Positions 17,395 through 28,403 of a stretch of DNA of 64,000 nt are shown here, one piece after another. A program made the position numbers and the translations under genes. The notes beneath the pieces are model-generated. The model searched no databases. It saw nothing but the letters and a program-made list of their open reading frames with translations, and was not told where the DNA came from. The DNA comes from Leptotrichia sp. oral taxon 221 (lineage in GTDB: Bacteria; Fusobacteriota; Fusobacteriia; Fusobacteriales; Leptotrichiaceae). Every line of letters starts with the position of its first letter. Within the stretch, counting starts at the first letter, position 1. The stretch is from positions 1,736,001 through 1,800,000 of the forward strand of contig NZ_CP072378.1 of NCBI RefSeq assembly GCF_018128245.1, written 5' to 3'.

Positions 17395-19101
17395 TCAAAT
17401 TTTCTCTCTCTCAAACCTAACCTCAAACTCTTTCCCACAAAAGGTCAACCCGATCTTCAAAACTTTCTCTATCCCAGCATTTCTCAATGCCGAAACATAT
17501 TCTTTATCATCAATCTGTTTCAATGCAATTTCACATTCTCTTTTTAATTTTTCCTGAATTTCTTCCAAACTAGAATTTTCCTTTACATTAACAACTTTTA
17601 ACTCAAATATTATCCCTTCATCTCTTCTTAACAGATTTCTAGGTTTCAATAATAAATCGTATCGACCTTTTCCTGAAAAATTATTCGACGTAATTTCATA
17701 TTCTCTCCTCAATTTCAAAATTAATCCAAGCATTAATCCATGATAAAATTGCTCCTTGTAAATTCCACTTACATCAAATATCCCAGTATTCTCCAATAAA
17801 ATTCGATTCATTTCAAACCTAAAAGTTTCGATGTCTCCTGTTTTTAGTGCGTAAGTCATTCCTGAAAATTTATCATAATCCTCAAAATACACATCAATAA
17901 ACATTTCTGAAAACATTCTTAAAATCTCTTCATTTGGAATTTTTAAAAACACGTCTTCTTCCTCTTCGTCATATTTTTCAGCTAAAGTCAAATATCCACT
18001 ATGAAAAAATAAATTCCAAATATTTCGACTAAAATTCGCTTCTAAATTACCAAAAGTCATGTTGTCATTTATTCTCTTTAAGATGCTTTCTTTATTCAAT
18101 AGTTTAGAAAAATCATTGAAAATCTCATTTTTTAATCGTTTTAAGTACAATTTAATAAGCTCGTTTCCGCTTGTGTTTACCCAATATGGCTTTAATTTTT
18201 TCTCATCTAAAAAATTAATAATCGACCATGGATTATAGACTTGAATATCTCCAAACAAATAGCCGTTATACCACTTCTGAACATCTTTCAAATCGTATTC
18301 CAAATTAAAGTCCTTCAATGCTTGTTCAACTTCTGATTCAATGATTCCAAAATATTCTGTAAATTTATCATTCAAAATTGTATGAACTTTTAAATTATTC
18401 AAGCCTGAAAAAATATTTTCCTTCGCAACTCGCAATATGCCTGTTATTACCCCTAATTCTAAGTATTCGTTATCTTTCAAAACACTTCCGTAAAAACTTT
18501 TGAAAAAGTCTATTGCTTCTTCGTAGTAGCCTTTCACGTAGGAATCTATTATTGGTTGGTCGTATTCATCTATTAGAATGACTACTTTTTTTCCATAATA
18601 TTCATACAAATACTTTGTCAAGTTTAATAACGAATTCTTCCAATCTCCCTCGTCATTTTCCAACCAAATATCCTCAAATTTTTTTAACTCTCTTTTATCT
18701 AAATTATCCATTACAAATTTATGCTCATCATATGTATTCGAAATTACCGTTTTTATAGCTTTGATCCCATTCTCCCAGTCTTTCTCCCCATAATTCCTAA
18801 ATGAAATTGAAATCACTGGATAATTACCCTGTTTTTCAAAATATTTACTTTTAGAAATATTCAAATTTTCGAATAATTTTCGATTTTCTTCTTTATTTTC
18901 AATATTAAAAAAATAGTTTAACATTGATATATTTAAGGTCTTTCCAAATCTTCTTGGACGAGTAAATAATTCTACTTTGAAACCTTCTTTCAAAATATTC
19001 GCGATAAAATTAGTTTTATCAACATAATAGTAGTCATTTTCTATTATTTCCTTAAAATTCGATATTCCAATTGGTAACCGTTTTCTCTCATTTTTTCCCA
19101 T
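17395..19101 (-). CDS. AAA-ATPase / PD-(D/E)XK nuclease-like protein, array copy 2
   Basis: It has the same 568-residue layout as its neighbours: Walker A RPRRFGKT (48-55), Walker B ending DEYD, and nuclease residues D482, E500 and K502. Its own variable block reads KTVISNTYDEHKFVMDNLDK and onward. Just after that block it matches copy 1 (WKNSLLNLTKYLYEYYG), where copy 3 has WKKALLNLTRYLYGFYG. Outside the block only a few residues differ (for example D23, K38 and N432). The 36-bp spacers on both sides are near-identical and carry the same GGGGAG ribosome site. All catalytic residues are intact, so all three copies look functional. Confidence 0.85.
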   Translation of the reverse strand: MGKNERKRLPIGISNFKEIIENDYYYVDKTNFIANILKEGFKVELFTRPRRFGKTLNISMLNYFFNIENKEENRKLFENLNISKSKYFEKQGNYPVISISFRNYGEKDWENGIKAIKTVISNTYDEHKFVMDNLDKRELKKFEDIWLENDEGDWKNSLLNLTKYLYEYYGKKVVILIDEYDQPIIDSYVKGYYEEAIDFFKSFYGSVLKDNEYLELGVITGILRVAKENIFSGLNNLKVHTILNDKFTEYFGIIESEVEQALKDFNLEYDLKDVQKWYNGYLFGDIQVYNPWSIINFLDEKKLKPYWVNTSGNELIKLYLKRLKNEIFNDFSKLLNKESILKRINDNMTFGNLEANFSRNIWNLFFHSGYLTLAEKYDEEEEDVFLKIPNEEILRMFSEMFIDVYFEDYDKFSGMTYALKTGDIETFRFEMNRILLENTGIFDVSGIYKEQFYHGLMLGLILKLRREYEITSNNFSGKGRYDLLLKPRNLLRRDEGIIFELKVVNVKENSSLEEIQEKLKRECEIALKQIDDKEYVSALRNAGIEKVLKIGLTFCGKEFEVRFEREKI

Positions 19102-19137
19102 AAAATTCTCCCCTTTTCATATTTTACAAAACTATTA

Positions 19138-20844
19138 TCAAATTTTCTCTCTCTCAAACCTAACCTCAAACTCTTTCCCACAAAAGGTCAACCCGATCTT
19201 CAAAACTTTCTCTATCCCAGCATTTCTCAATGCCGAAACATACTTTTTATCATCAATCTGTTTCAATGCAATTTCACATTCTCTTTTTAATTTTTCTTGG
19301 GTTTCTTCCAAACTGGAATTTTCTTTTACATTAACAACTTTTAACTCAAATATTATTCCTTCATCTCTTCTTAACAGATTTCTAGGTTTTAATAGTAAAT
19401 CGTATCGACCTTTTCCAGAAAAATTATTCGATGTAATTTCATATTCTCTCCTCAATTTCAAAATTAATCCAAGCATTAATCCATGATAAAATTGCTCCTT
19501 GTAAATTCCACTTACATCAAATATCCCAGTATTCTCCAATAAAATTCGCTTCATTTCAAACCTAAAAGTTTCAATATCTCCTGTTTTTAGCGCGTAAGTC
19601 ATTCCTGAAAATTTGTCATAATCCTCAAAATACACATCAATAAACATTTCTGAAAACATTCTTAAAATCTCTTCATTTGGAATTTTTAAAAACACGTCTT
19701 CTTCCTCTTCGTCATATTTTTCAGCTAAAGTCAAATATCCACTATGAAAAAATAAATTCCAAATATTTCGACTAAAATTCGCTTCTAAATTACCAAAAGT
19801 CATGTTGTCATTTATTCTCTTTAGAATGCTTTCTTTATTCAATAATTTAGAAAAATCATTGAAAATCTCATTTTTTAATCGTTTTAAGTATAATTTAATA
19901 AGCTCATTTCCGCTCGTATTTACCCAATATGGTTTTAATTTTTTCTCATCTAAAAAATTAATAATTGACCATGGATTGTAAACTTGAATATCGCCAAACA
20001 AATAGCCATTATACCACTTCTGAACATCTTTCAAATCGTATTCTAAATTAAAGTCCTTCAATGCTTGCTCAACTTCTGACTCAATAATTCCAAAATATTC
20101 TGTAAATTTATCATTCAAAATTGTATGAACTTTTAAATTGTTTAAGCCTGAAAAAATATTTTCCTTTGCAACTCGCAATATGCCTGTGACTACCCCCAAT
20201 TCCAGATATTCGTTATCTTTCAAAACACTTCCGTAAAAACTTTTGAAAAAGTCTATTGCTTCTTCGTAGTAGCCTTTTACGTAGGAATCTATTATTGGTT
20301 GGTCGTATTCGTCTATTAGAATGACTACTTTTTTTCCATAATATTCATACAAATATTTCGTCAAGTTTAATAACGAATTTTTCCAATTTCCTTTATCTGA
20401 TTCTCTTCTAATCGAATTAAATTTTTCAATTTCAATTTCATCCATTTTTTCAATCAAAAATTTATGCTCAGTATACAAATCTCCGATTATTTGTTTTATT
20501 ATCTTAAACCCATTCTCCCAGTCTTTTTCCCCATAATTCCTAAACGAAATCGAAATTACTGGATAATTCCCCTGTTTTTCAAAATATTTACTTTTAGAAA
20601 TATTCAAATTTTCGAATAATTTTCGATTTTCTTCTTTATTCTCTATATTAAAAAAATAGTTTAACATTGATATATTTAAAGTCTTTCCAAATCTTCTTGG
20701 ACGAGTGAATAATTCTACTTTGAAACCTTCTTCCAAAATATTCGCGATAAAATTAGTTTTATCAACATAGTAGTAATTATTTTCAATTATTTCTTTAAAA
20801 TTCGATATCCCAATTGGTAACTTTTTTCTCTTGATTTTTTCCAT
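19138..20844 (-). CDS. AAA-ATPase / PD-(D/E)XK nuclease-like protein, array copy 1 (first transcribed)
   Basis: This first array gene starts 22 nt after the ffh stop codon with no promoter in between, so it is probably read from the ylxM-ffh promoter. Its ribosome site (GAGGGGG) and first residues (MEKIKRKKLPIG) differ slightly from the other two. The ATPase and nuclease motifs are intact at the same positions. Its variable block reads KQIIGDLYTEHKFLIEKMDE and onward. Several silent and amino-acid changes (VVTG where the others have VITG, EETQEK where they have EEIQEK) mark it as partly independent from its sisters. Function is unknown; defence or regulation are guesses. Confidence 0.85.
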   Translation of the reverse strand: MEKIKRKKLPIGISNFKEIIENNYYYVDKTNFIANILEEGFKVELFTRPRRFGKTLNISMLNYFFNIENKEENRKLFENLNISKSKYFEKQGNYPVISISFRNYGEKDWENGFKIIKQIIGDLYTEHKFLIEKMDEIEIEKFNSIRRESDKGNWKNSLLNLTKYLYEYYGKKVVILIDEYDQPIIDSYVKGYYEEAIDFFKSFYGSVLKDNEYLELGVVTGILRVAKENIFSGLNNLKVHTILNDKFTEYFGIIESEVEQALKDFNLEYDLKDVQKWYNGYLFGDIQVYNPWSIINFLDEKKLKPYWVNTSGNELIKLYLKRLKNEIFNDFSKLLNKESILKRINDNMTFGNLEANFSRNIWNLFFHSGYLTLAEKYDEEEEDVFLKIPNEEILRMFSEMFIDVYFEDYDKFSGMTYALKTGDIETFRFEMKRILLENTGIFDVSGIYKEQFYHGLMLGLILKLRREYEITSNNFSGKGRYDLLLKPRNLLRRDEGIIFELKVVNVKENSSLEETQEKLKRECEIALKQIDDKKYVSALRNAGIEKVLKIGLTFCGKEFEVRFEREKI

Positions 20845-20866
20845 AAAAAGTCCCCCTCAAATTTTT

Positions 20867-22204
20867 CTATTTTCTACGACCTCTTAGCATTCCGCCACCT
20901 AAACCAGGAAATCCGCCACTATTAAACATTTTCATCATTTGCTTCATTTGCTCAAATTGTTTGATTAATTTATTTATTTCGTTTACTGTAACTCCGCTTC
21001 CTTTGGCAATTCTAGCTTTTCTGCTTCCATTTTTCAAAATTTTTGGATCTCTTCTTTCTTGAACAGTCATAGAACAAATAATTGCTTCGACTTTTTTCAT
21101 TTCTTTTTCAGCCATTCCCATGTCAATCATGCTTGTATCAACACCTGGTATCATCTTCATAATTCCAGCAATTGACCCCATTTTTCTAATCATTTTAAAT
21201 TGTTTCAAGAAATCTTCAAAATCAAATTGATTTTTTCTAAATTTTTCTTCCATCTTTTTAGCTTCTTTTTCATCAATTGCTTCTTGTGCTTTTTCAACCA
21301 AAGAAACAACGTCTCCCATTCCTAAAATTCTTGAAGCCAATCTATCTGGATGGAATGGTGCGATATCATCTAATTTTTCACCTTCACTTATGAATTTTAT
21401 TGGTTTTCCAGCAACTTCTTTTACTGACAATGCAGCTCCACCACGAGTATCTCCATCTAATTTTGTAAGAACAACTCCCGTAATTTCCAATTCTTCATTA
21501 AATGATTTTGCCACATTTACAGCATCTTGCCCAGTCATTCCATCTACAACTAACAATATTTCATGCGGTTTAACTTCCGATTTAATTTGTTGTAATTCCT
21601 TCATTAATTCTTCATCAATGTGCAATCTTCCAGCTGTATCCAAAATCACATAAGTTGCATGTTCTTCCTTCGCTGCCTCAATCCCTTTTCTACAAATTTC
21701 CACCGCATCTGTACTATCTTCAATCGTAAACGAAGGCACTTTTATCTGATCAGCCAACACTTTCAATTGTTTTTTCGCCGCAGGTCTGTAAACATCCGCT
21801 CCTATCAAAAATGGTTTTTCCCCTTTTGATTTCAAATGTTTTGCCAATTTTCCTGAAAAAGTAGTTTTCCCAGCTCCTTGAAGTCCACAAAGCATAATAA
21901 CCGTAGGATTTTTATCAGCTTTAGCAATAGCTACATTCGTACCACCTAAAACTTCTACTAATTCATCATTTACAATTTTTATAAATTGTTGAGTCGGATT
22001 TACACCGTTAATTACTTCTTCTCCCAACGCTTTTTCTCTAATTTTTGCAACAAAACTTTTAGCAACTGTATAGTTTACATCCGCTTCCAATAATGCTAAT
22101 CTTACTTCCCGAAGTGCATCTTTCATATTTCCTTCAGTTAATTTTCCTTGACCACTTACCTTTTTAAATATATCTTTAAAACGGTCTCCTAATCCATTAA
22201 ACAT
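20867..22204 (-). CDS. ffh: Signal recognition particle protein (SRP54)
   Basis: Ffh binds SRP RNA and signal sequences of nascent membrane proteins and delivers them to FtsY. The 445-residue protein has the N-terminal four-helix domain, the GTPase P-loop GLQGAGKTT (107-115), DTAGRL, TKLDGDTRGG, and a methionine-rich C-terminal M domain ending MLRGRRK. Its start codon overlaps the end of ylxM. In many bacteria rpsP follows ffh, but here the ATPase array follows instead, so the array probably inserted into the operon. Confidence 0.97.
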   Translation of the reverse strand: MFNGLGDRFKDIFKKVSGQGKLTEGNMKDALREVRLALLEADVNYTVAKSFVAKIREKALGEEVINGVNPTQQFIKIVNDELVEVLGGTNVAIAKADKNPTVIMLCGLQGAGKTTFSGKLAKHLKSKGEKPFLIGADVYRPAAKKQLKVLADQIKVPSFTIEDSTDAVEICRKGIEAAKEEHATYVILDTAGRLHIDEELMKELQQIKSEVKPHEILLVVDGMTGQDAVNVAKSFNEELEITGVVLTKLDGDTRGGAALSVKEVAGKPIKFISEGEKLDDIAPFHPDRLASRILGMGDVVSLVEKAQEAIDEKEAKKMEEKFRKNQFDFEDFLKQFKMIRKMGSIAGIMKMIPGVDTSMIDMGMAEKEMKKVEAIICSMTVQERRDPKILKNGSRKARIAKGSGVTVNEINKLIKQFEQMKQMMKMFNSGGFPGLGGGMLRGRRK

Positions 22205-22533
22205 TAATTCACCTCATCATATCCAAAATCTTTTATTATTTTTTCTAAATTTTCTTTCGTAAAATTACTTTTTAAATTTTCTAACCTTTTTTTCAATTCT
22301 TTTTCTCTCTCAAATATTTTCAGCTTACTCTCATATTCCTCAAGCTGCTTAAAACCTCTTTTTATATTATCAAAAACTGCCTGCCTCGTAACTCCATACT
22401 TCTCCGCAATTTCTGTAAACGAACTATTTTCTTCCAAATACAACTCTAAATATTGCTTTTGTTTCTTTGAAAAAAGTTCACCATAATACAAAAAAAGCAC
22501 CGAGTATCTCAAAAAATCTTCTAATTTATCCAT
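22204..22533 (-). CDS. ylxM: YlxM-family SRP-associated helix-turn-helix protein
   Basis: YlxM is a small protein encoded with ffh in many bacteria and linked to SRP function. The 109-residue product has a helix-turn-helix: FTEIAEKYGVTRQAVFDNIK. The ATG at 22533 is chosen because it has GAGGG four bases upstream and gives the usual family length. A longer in-frame reading from 22572 would start inside the TTGACA of the promoter and cannot be right. The 3' end overlaps the ffh start. Confidence 0.9.
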   Translation of the reverse strand: MDKLEDFLRYSVLFLYYGELFSKKQKQYLELYLEENSSFTEIAEKYGVTRQAVFDNIKRGFKQLEEYESKLKIFEREKELKKRLENLKSNFTKENLEKIIKDFGYDEVN

Positions 22534-22542
22534 AATACCCTC

Positions 22543-22572
22543 ATTATACAAGAAATCCATATCTATTGTCAA
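22543..22572 (-). promoter_or_regulatory. Promoter of ylxM-ffh (and probably the ATPase array)
   Basis: On the minus strand consensus TTGACA (22567-22572) and consensus TATAAT (22543-22548) are separated by 18 nt. The predicted transcription start is near 22536, only about three bases before the ylxM ATG at 22533. The GAGGG ribosome site would then lie upstream of the RNA 5' end. Confidence 0.72.
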
Positions 22573-22596
22573 TTTTACTTTTTTGAGCCCTTTTTC

Positions 22597-24309
22597 TTAA
22601 AGAAACTTATTCAAAGTTACATCAAAAATTCCTCGTGCAGTCACTCTAATCTCTGGAATAACTGGCAATGCTAAAAATGACAAATTAATAAATGGATCAA
22701 TATTCGGATTTATTCCCATTTTTTTAGAATATTCCAACATTTTTTCTAATTTTTCATTGACTTTCTCACTTGGTTCATCACTTATAAGGCCCATTATTAC
22801 AAGCGGTAATGTATCTACAACTTTTCCATTTTCCACAATTGTGTATCCACCTTGTTTTTCAGCCAATTCCTTCACAGCAATTTCAATATCCCTGTCGTTA
22901 TCTCCTACAACCACGATATTATGTGAATCATGAGCCACTGTTGATGCAATTGCACCATTTTTTATACCAAACCCTTTCAACACTCCAACCCCAATTTTAC
23001 CAGTATTTTTATGTCTTTCCACAACCACAAGTTTATTGTATTCCTGATTTGGCACAAATTTATTCTCTCTTGCTGGAATTTTCTCGCAAACTTTTTTCGT
23101 AACAATTTGTCCTTCTATAATCTCAATCACTGGAAATTCAGCATTTTCATCTTCCAACTCAATCTCAATTTTTTTTGCATCAAAATCTTTTACATGAACC
23201 GTTTTTTTCAAATGCTCTGGACATTCAGGAAACTTAATTTCCTTTTTAAAAATATCATTCACATCTTGTCCTTCAAAATACACATTTTCAATTTCAACAT
23301 TTTCAAAATCCTTCAATACCACAAAATCCGCTTTAAATCCAGGTGCAATCGCTCCTATTTCTCTATCTTTTTTTATAGCCTGTGCAGCCTGAATTGTCGC
23401 CATTTTATACGCTTTTATCGGTTCTAACCCAATACTAATCGCCTTTCTAATATTGTAGCAAATATGTCCTTCTCTATAAATTTCCTCCACATGCTTGTCA
23501 TCTGTACAAAAACAGTATCTCTCTGTAGAAGCCTTATTTGCAACAATTCCCGATACAATCGCCTCTAAATTTCTTGCCGCACTTCCTTCTCTAATCAATA
23601 CATACAATCCATTTTCAATCTGTTTTTTTGCATATTCGTAAGTACAAGCCTCGTGATCATTTTTTATCCCTGCCAAAGCATACGCCGCCAATTCTTCGTC
23701 TGTCAAAGCTGGAGAATGTCCGTCAATATTCATTTCCTTAAACATTTCTAATTTTTCCATCATATTTTTTTCGCCATTTAAAACAGCATTTGTGTCCATA
23801 ACTTCTGCTAATCCCAAAACTCTTGGATTTGAAAGATATCTCTCCATTGTTTCTGCTAACAACGTTGCACCATTATCTTCAAATGAAACAGCTGGAACGC
23901 AAGACGGTATCATTACAAACACATTTGCAGGAACATTTTCAGTTTGCTCAATAATATAATCAATCCCATCTGTCCCTGATACATTCGCAACTTCATGAGG
24001 ATCTACAATAAAAGTCGTAGTCCCTGCTTTTACTGCTGCCTTCAAAAACTCAATTGGTCTCACCATCGTAGACTCCAAATGTAAATGACTATCCACAAAT
24101 CCTGGAACAACATACTTCCCAGTGATATCTATTTCTTCTTTTCCCGAATACTCGCCAATTCCAACAATAATCCCGTCACTAATCGCAATATCCGCTTTCA
24201 CTATTTCTTCTGTAAAAACATTCAAAATAAATCCATTTTTAAAAACTTTATCCGCTTTTTCCAATTTTCTGGCTATTTTTGAATATTTTAAATAATTTTT
24301 ATAATTCAT
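22597..24309 (-). CDS. ade: Adenine deaminase
   Basis: Ade converts adenine to hypoxanthine and ammonia in purine salvage. The 570-residue protein has the amidohydrolase metal motif DSHLHLES (73-80), followed by FIVDPHEVANV, an EVMD region, GHSP, CTDDKH, and the C-terminal adenine-deaminase domain with VAHDSHNIVVVGDND. AAAGGG lies close before the ATG. It is the last gene of the mnmG-rsmG-tgt-ade series, 70 nt after tgt. Confidence 0.95.
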   Translation of the reverse strand: MNYKNYLKYSKIARKLEKADKVFKNGFILNVFTEEIVKADIAISDGIIVGIGEYSGKEEIDITGKYVVPGFVDSHLHLESTMVRPIEFLKAAVKAGTTTFIVDPHEVANVSGTDGIDYIIEQTENVPANVFVMIPSCVPAVSFEDNGATLLAETMERYLSNPRVLGLAEVMDTNAVLNGEKNMMEKLEMFKEMNIDGHSPALTDEELAAYALAGIKNDHEACTYEYAKKQIENGLYVLIREGSAARNLEAIVSGIVANKASTERYCFCTDDKHVEEIYREGHICYNIRKAISIGLEPIKAYKMATIQAAQAIKKDREIGAIAPGFKADFVVLKDFENVEIENVYFEGQDVNDIFKKEIKFPECPEHLKKTVHVKDFDAKKIEIELEDENAEFPVIEIIEGQIVTKKVCEKIPARENKFVPNQEYNKLVVVERHKNTGKIGVGVLKGFGIKNGAIASTVAHDSHNIVVVGDNDRDIEIAVKELAEKQGGYTIVENGKVVDTLPLVIMGLISDEPSEKVNEKLEKMLEYSKKMGINPNIDPFINLSFLALPVIPEIRVTARGIFDVTLNKFL

Positions 24310-24379
24310 TATTTCCCTTTCTTTTGGTTAGTTACAAAAAAATATACCTTTATTATGAGATATGCTCTCATTGTAAAAT

Positions 24380-25615
<1,236 letters not shown>

Positions 25616-26320
25616 TTACAAAGGTTTTTTTGCTGGAATTCCAGTTTTTCTAGGATACTTCTCATGCGTTTTCTTATTCTTCACAATTTCCAAAATTATT
25701 CTCTCGTCACCACATTTTGGCAAATTAAATTTATGAATTTCTTCAATTGTCGATCCCAGCAGTTTCAACGCATTTCCAGACTCTTCAACCTCATTCAAAT
25801 TCAATTTTTGTGGCAAAAATCTTCCATTAATTTTAATAAACGGAATCATGTACTCTAAAATTATTCTCAAATTAGCAACTCCTCTACAAAGTGCCACATC
25901 AAATGTCTCTCTCTTACCTTTAATCAATTCTTCAGCTCTCTCAAAACTAGTTTTCACATTTTCCAATCCTAATTTTTCAATAACTTCATTTATAAATTCA
26001 ATTTTTTTTCTAACAGAATCCACTAACAAAAAGTTTTTTTCTGGATAAAAAATCGCAAGAACAAATCCTGGAAATCCAGCTCCCGTCCCAACATCAATAA
26101 ATGATTTTTCCTCATCTTTAATAACTTTCGTCAACAATAACGAATCTATAAAATGTTTCTCAAGCATTCCTTCTTTATCTCTAATCGCTGTCAAATTCAT
26201 AACTTGATTTTTTTCATACAACAATTCCAAAAAATCCAGCATTTTCCCTTTTGCTTCATCATTCATTTCAATACTTGATTTTGTAAGTAATTCTTCAAAA
26301 TATTTTTTTTCATTTTCCAT
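25616..26320 (-). CDS. rsmG: 16S rRNA (guanine-527-N7)-methyltransferase
   Basis: RsmG (GidB) methylates G527 of 16S rRNA. The ATG at 26320 (MENEKKYFEEL) has AAGAGA upstream and is preferred to an in-frame TTG at 26335. The protein has 234 residues, with NLTAIRDKEGMLEKHFIDSL, the SAM loop DVGTGAGFPG, and CRGVANL near the middle. It follows mnmG by 93 nt, the frequent gidA-gidB pairing. Confidence 0.96.
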   Translation of the reverse strand: MENEKKYFEELLTKSSIEMNDEAKGKMLDFLELLYEKNQVMNLTAIRDKEGMLEKHFIDSLLLTKVIKDEEKSFIDVGTGAGFPGFVLAIFYPEKNFLLVDSVRKKIEFINEVIEKLGLENVKTSFERAEELIKGKRETFDVALCRGVANLRIILEYMIPFIKINGRFLPQKLNLNEVEESGNALKLLGSTIEEIHKFNLPKCGDERIILEIVKNKKTHEKYPRKTGIPAKKPL

Positions 26321-26413
26321 AATTTTTCTCTTCAATTTCTCTTTTCTTTTATTTTTATATATTTTTTAATCTATTTATTTATCTGTTTCCAACTAAAAAT
26401 TTTTTTAAAATTC

Positions 26414-28300
26414 CTACTTCAAAACTCCATCCAAATACATCAATAAAACCGAAATATCGGCTGGTGTTACTCCAGACATTCTCGACGCCTGACCAACATT
26501 GTAAGGTCTACCTTCCTTCAATCTTTGTTTAGCCTCACGCGTAATCCCTTTCATCGCCTCATAATCAAAATCTTTTGGAATTTGTTTATCATCAAGTTTC
26601 TTATGCTTTTCCATCACTTGCATCGCCTTCGCAATGTAACCTTCATATTTAACTTGCACTTCAATTTGATATTCAGTTTCCGCATCAAATGTCAATTGAG
26701 GCCCATTTTCAATAACTTCTGCAATATATTTAATATCTTCGTAAGTTACTTTCGGTCTTCTCAAAATTTCCTTCAAAGTAGTCCCACTTTTCAACGATTC
26801 ACCATATTTTTCCAAAACTTCAACTAATCTTTTATTACTAGTTCCCAATTTCGTATCTTCCAGTTTTACAATTGTTTCTTCAACATTTTTCTTTTTCTCC
26901 AAAACTTTATCATAATATTTTTTATCCAACAATCCAATTTTATAACCTTTTTCTGACAAACGAATATCCGCATTATCTTCACGTAAAATCAAACGATACT
27001 CAGATCTTGCTGTAAACATTCTATACGGTTCAAATAATTCTTTATTAATTAAATCATCAATCATTGTCCCAATATACGAAGTTTCTCTATCTAAAATCAA
27101 CGGTTCCTCACCTTTTACCTTCAAAGCCGCATTTATCCCAGCAATAATACCCTGTGCAGCAGCTTCTTCATAACCACTTGTTCCATTAACTTGCCCTGCC
27201 AAAAAGAGTCCTTTAACTTTTCGTGTCTCAAGCGTATAATCAAGCTCACTTGGATCAACAATATCATATTCAACCGCATATCCATATCTCATAATATGTG
27301 CATTTTCCAAACCTTCAATCGTATTTACAATTTTTTGCTGATATTCTGCAGGATAACTCGTAGAAAGTCCACTAATATACACTTCCGTAGTCTCAAACCC
27401 TTCTGGCTCTAAAAACAAATGGTGACTATCCTTATCATTAAATTTTACAACTTTATCTTCAATCGAAGGACAATATCTCGGACCAGTACTTGCAATACTT
27501 CCATTATACATCGGTGCCTTATCTAAATTTCCCAATATTATTTCATGCGTCTTAGCATTCGTTCTAGTCAAATAGCAAGATAATTGTGGCTTCTCAGTAA
27601 CTTCCTCATCAGACGTTCTCATTGAAAATTTCAATGGAATCCCAGTAATTCCAGGTTGTTCCTCTAATTTTTCCAAGTCCAATGTACGAATATCTAATCT
27701 AGGCGGTGTCCCTGTTTTGAATCTTCCCATTTTAAATCCTAATTTTTCCAACGAACCTGTCAAATCATCAGCTGACAATTCTCCCATTCTTCCACCTTTT
27801 ACTCTTTTATCTCCAATATACAACAATCCTCGCAAAAATGTCCCCGAAGCAATTACAACAGCCTTTGCTGAAAATTCCATTCCAGTTTTCGTTTTAATCC
27901 CTCGAATTTCTCCATTTTCAACAACTAATTCTGTTACAATGTCTTGAACCGTATCCAAGTTTTCTTGTGCTTCAACAGTTTTCTTCATTTCCCTCGCATA
28001 AATTTTTCTATCAGCTTGTGCCCGTAAAGACCTTACTGCTGGACCCTTCTTCGTATTCAAAATTCTCATTTGAACAAAACTTTTGTCCATATTTCTTCCC
28101 ATTTCTCCACCAAGAGCATCAACTTCCTTCGCCAAATGACTTTTCGCTGGCCCTCCAACTGATGGATTACAAGACATCACACCAATATTATCAAGTGTTA
28201 TTGTAAAAACGGCTGTTTTCAATCCTAATCTCGCTGAAGCCAAAGCCGCCTCTACTCCCGCATGCCCTGCTCCCACGACAATAACATCATAATTTCTCAT
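26414..28300 (-). CDS. mnmG: tRNA uridine 5-carboxymethylaminomethyl modification enzyme
   Basis: MnmG (GidA) works with MnmE to modify U34 of several tRNAs, using FAD, glycine and a folate donor. The 628-residue protein starts with the FAD dinucleotide motif [14 protein letters not shown] (8-21), then [13 protein letters not shown] with its catalytic Cys, later CPSIEDK, and a C-terminal helical domain ending [18 protein letters not shown]. The length is normal. It is the first gene of its series and has a promoter that overlaps the terminator of the gene behind it. Confidence 0.97.
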   Translation of the reverse strand: MRNYDVIVVGAGHAGVEAALASARLGLKTAVFTITLDNIGVMSCNPSVGGPAKSHLAKEVDALGGEMGRNMDKSFVQMRILNTKKGPAVRSLRAQADRKIYAREMKKTVEAQENLDTVQDIVTELVVENGEIRGIKTKTGMEFSAKAVVIASGTFLRGLLYIGDKRVKGGRMGELSADDLTGSLEKLGFKMGRFKTGTPPRLDIRTLDLEKLEEQPGITGIPLKFSMRTSDEEVTEKPQLSCYLTRTNAKTHEIILGNLDKAPMYNGSIASTGPRYCPSIEDKVVKFNDKDSHHLFLEPEGFETTEVYISGLSTSYPAEYQQKIVNTIEGLENAHIMRYGYAVEYDIVDPSELDYTLETRKVKGLFLAGQVNGTSGYEEAAAQGIIAGINAALKVKGEEPLILDRETSYIGTMIDDLINKELFEPYRMFTARSEYRLILREDNADIRLSEKGYKIGLLDKKYYDKVLEKKKNVEETIVKLEDTKLGTSNKRLVEVLEKYGESLKSGTTLKEILRRPKVTYEDIKYIAEVIENGPQLTFDAETEYQIEVQVKYEGYIAKAMQVMEKHKKLDDKQIPKDFDYEAMKGITREAKQRLKEGRPYNVGQASRMSGVTPADISVLLMYLDGVLK

Positions 28301-28373
28301 TTTCTCTCCTCTCTAAAATTTTCTCTATTTATAAAAATCATATTTATTTTTTTATAACTTTTGTATTGTAACT

Positions 28374-28403
28374 ATTATATCATATAATCAAAAAAATTGA
28401 CAA
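28374..28403 (-). promoter_or_regulatory. Candidate mnmG promoter, overlapping a terminator
   Basis: On the minus strand TTGTCA (28398-28403), an 18-nt spacer and TATAAT (28374-28379). The -35 hexamer lies inside the downstream arm of the terminator stem of the preceding binding-protein gene. Confidence 0.5.

Larger units (their letters stand above)
15652..20844 (-). repeat. Tandem triplication of a 1743-bp unit with one hypervariable block
   Basis: Three 568-codon genes start at 17358, 19101 and 20844, an exact period of 1743 bp (1707-bp gene plus 36-bp spacer). They are almost identical at protein level except for residues about 112-168 (16855-17024, 18598-18767 and 20341-20510). There they differ strongly with no length change. 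The variable block lies between Walker A and Walker B. Confidence 0.9.

Noticed and set aside
15652-20844. The triple repeat as a CRISPR array or transposon
   Set aside because: Repeats are whole 1743-bp coding units with intact motifs, not short spaced repeats, and no terminal inverted repeats or transposase flank them.
24355-24371. ATGAGA/TCTCAT hairpin between tgt and ade as a terminator
   Set aside because: The six-base stem has no adjacent T run on the transcribed strand and the genes appear co-transcribed.
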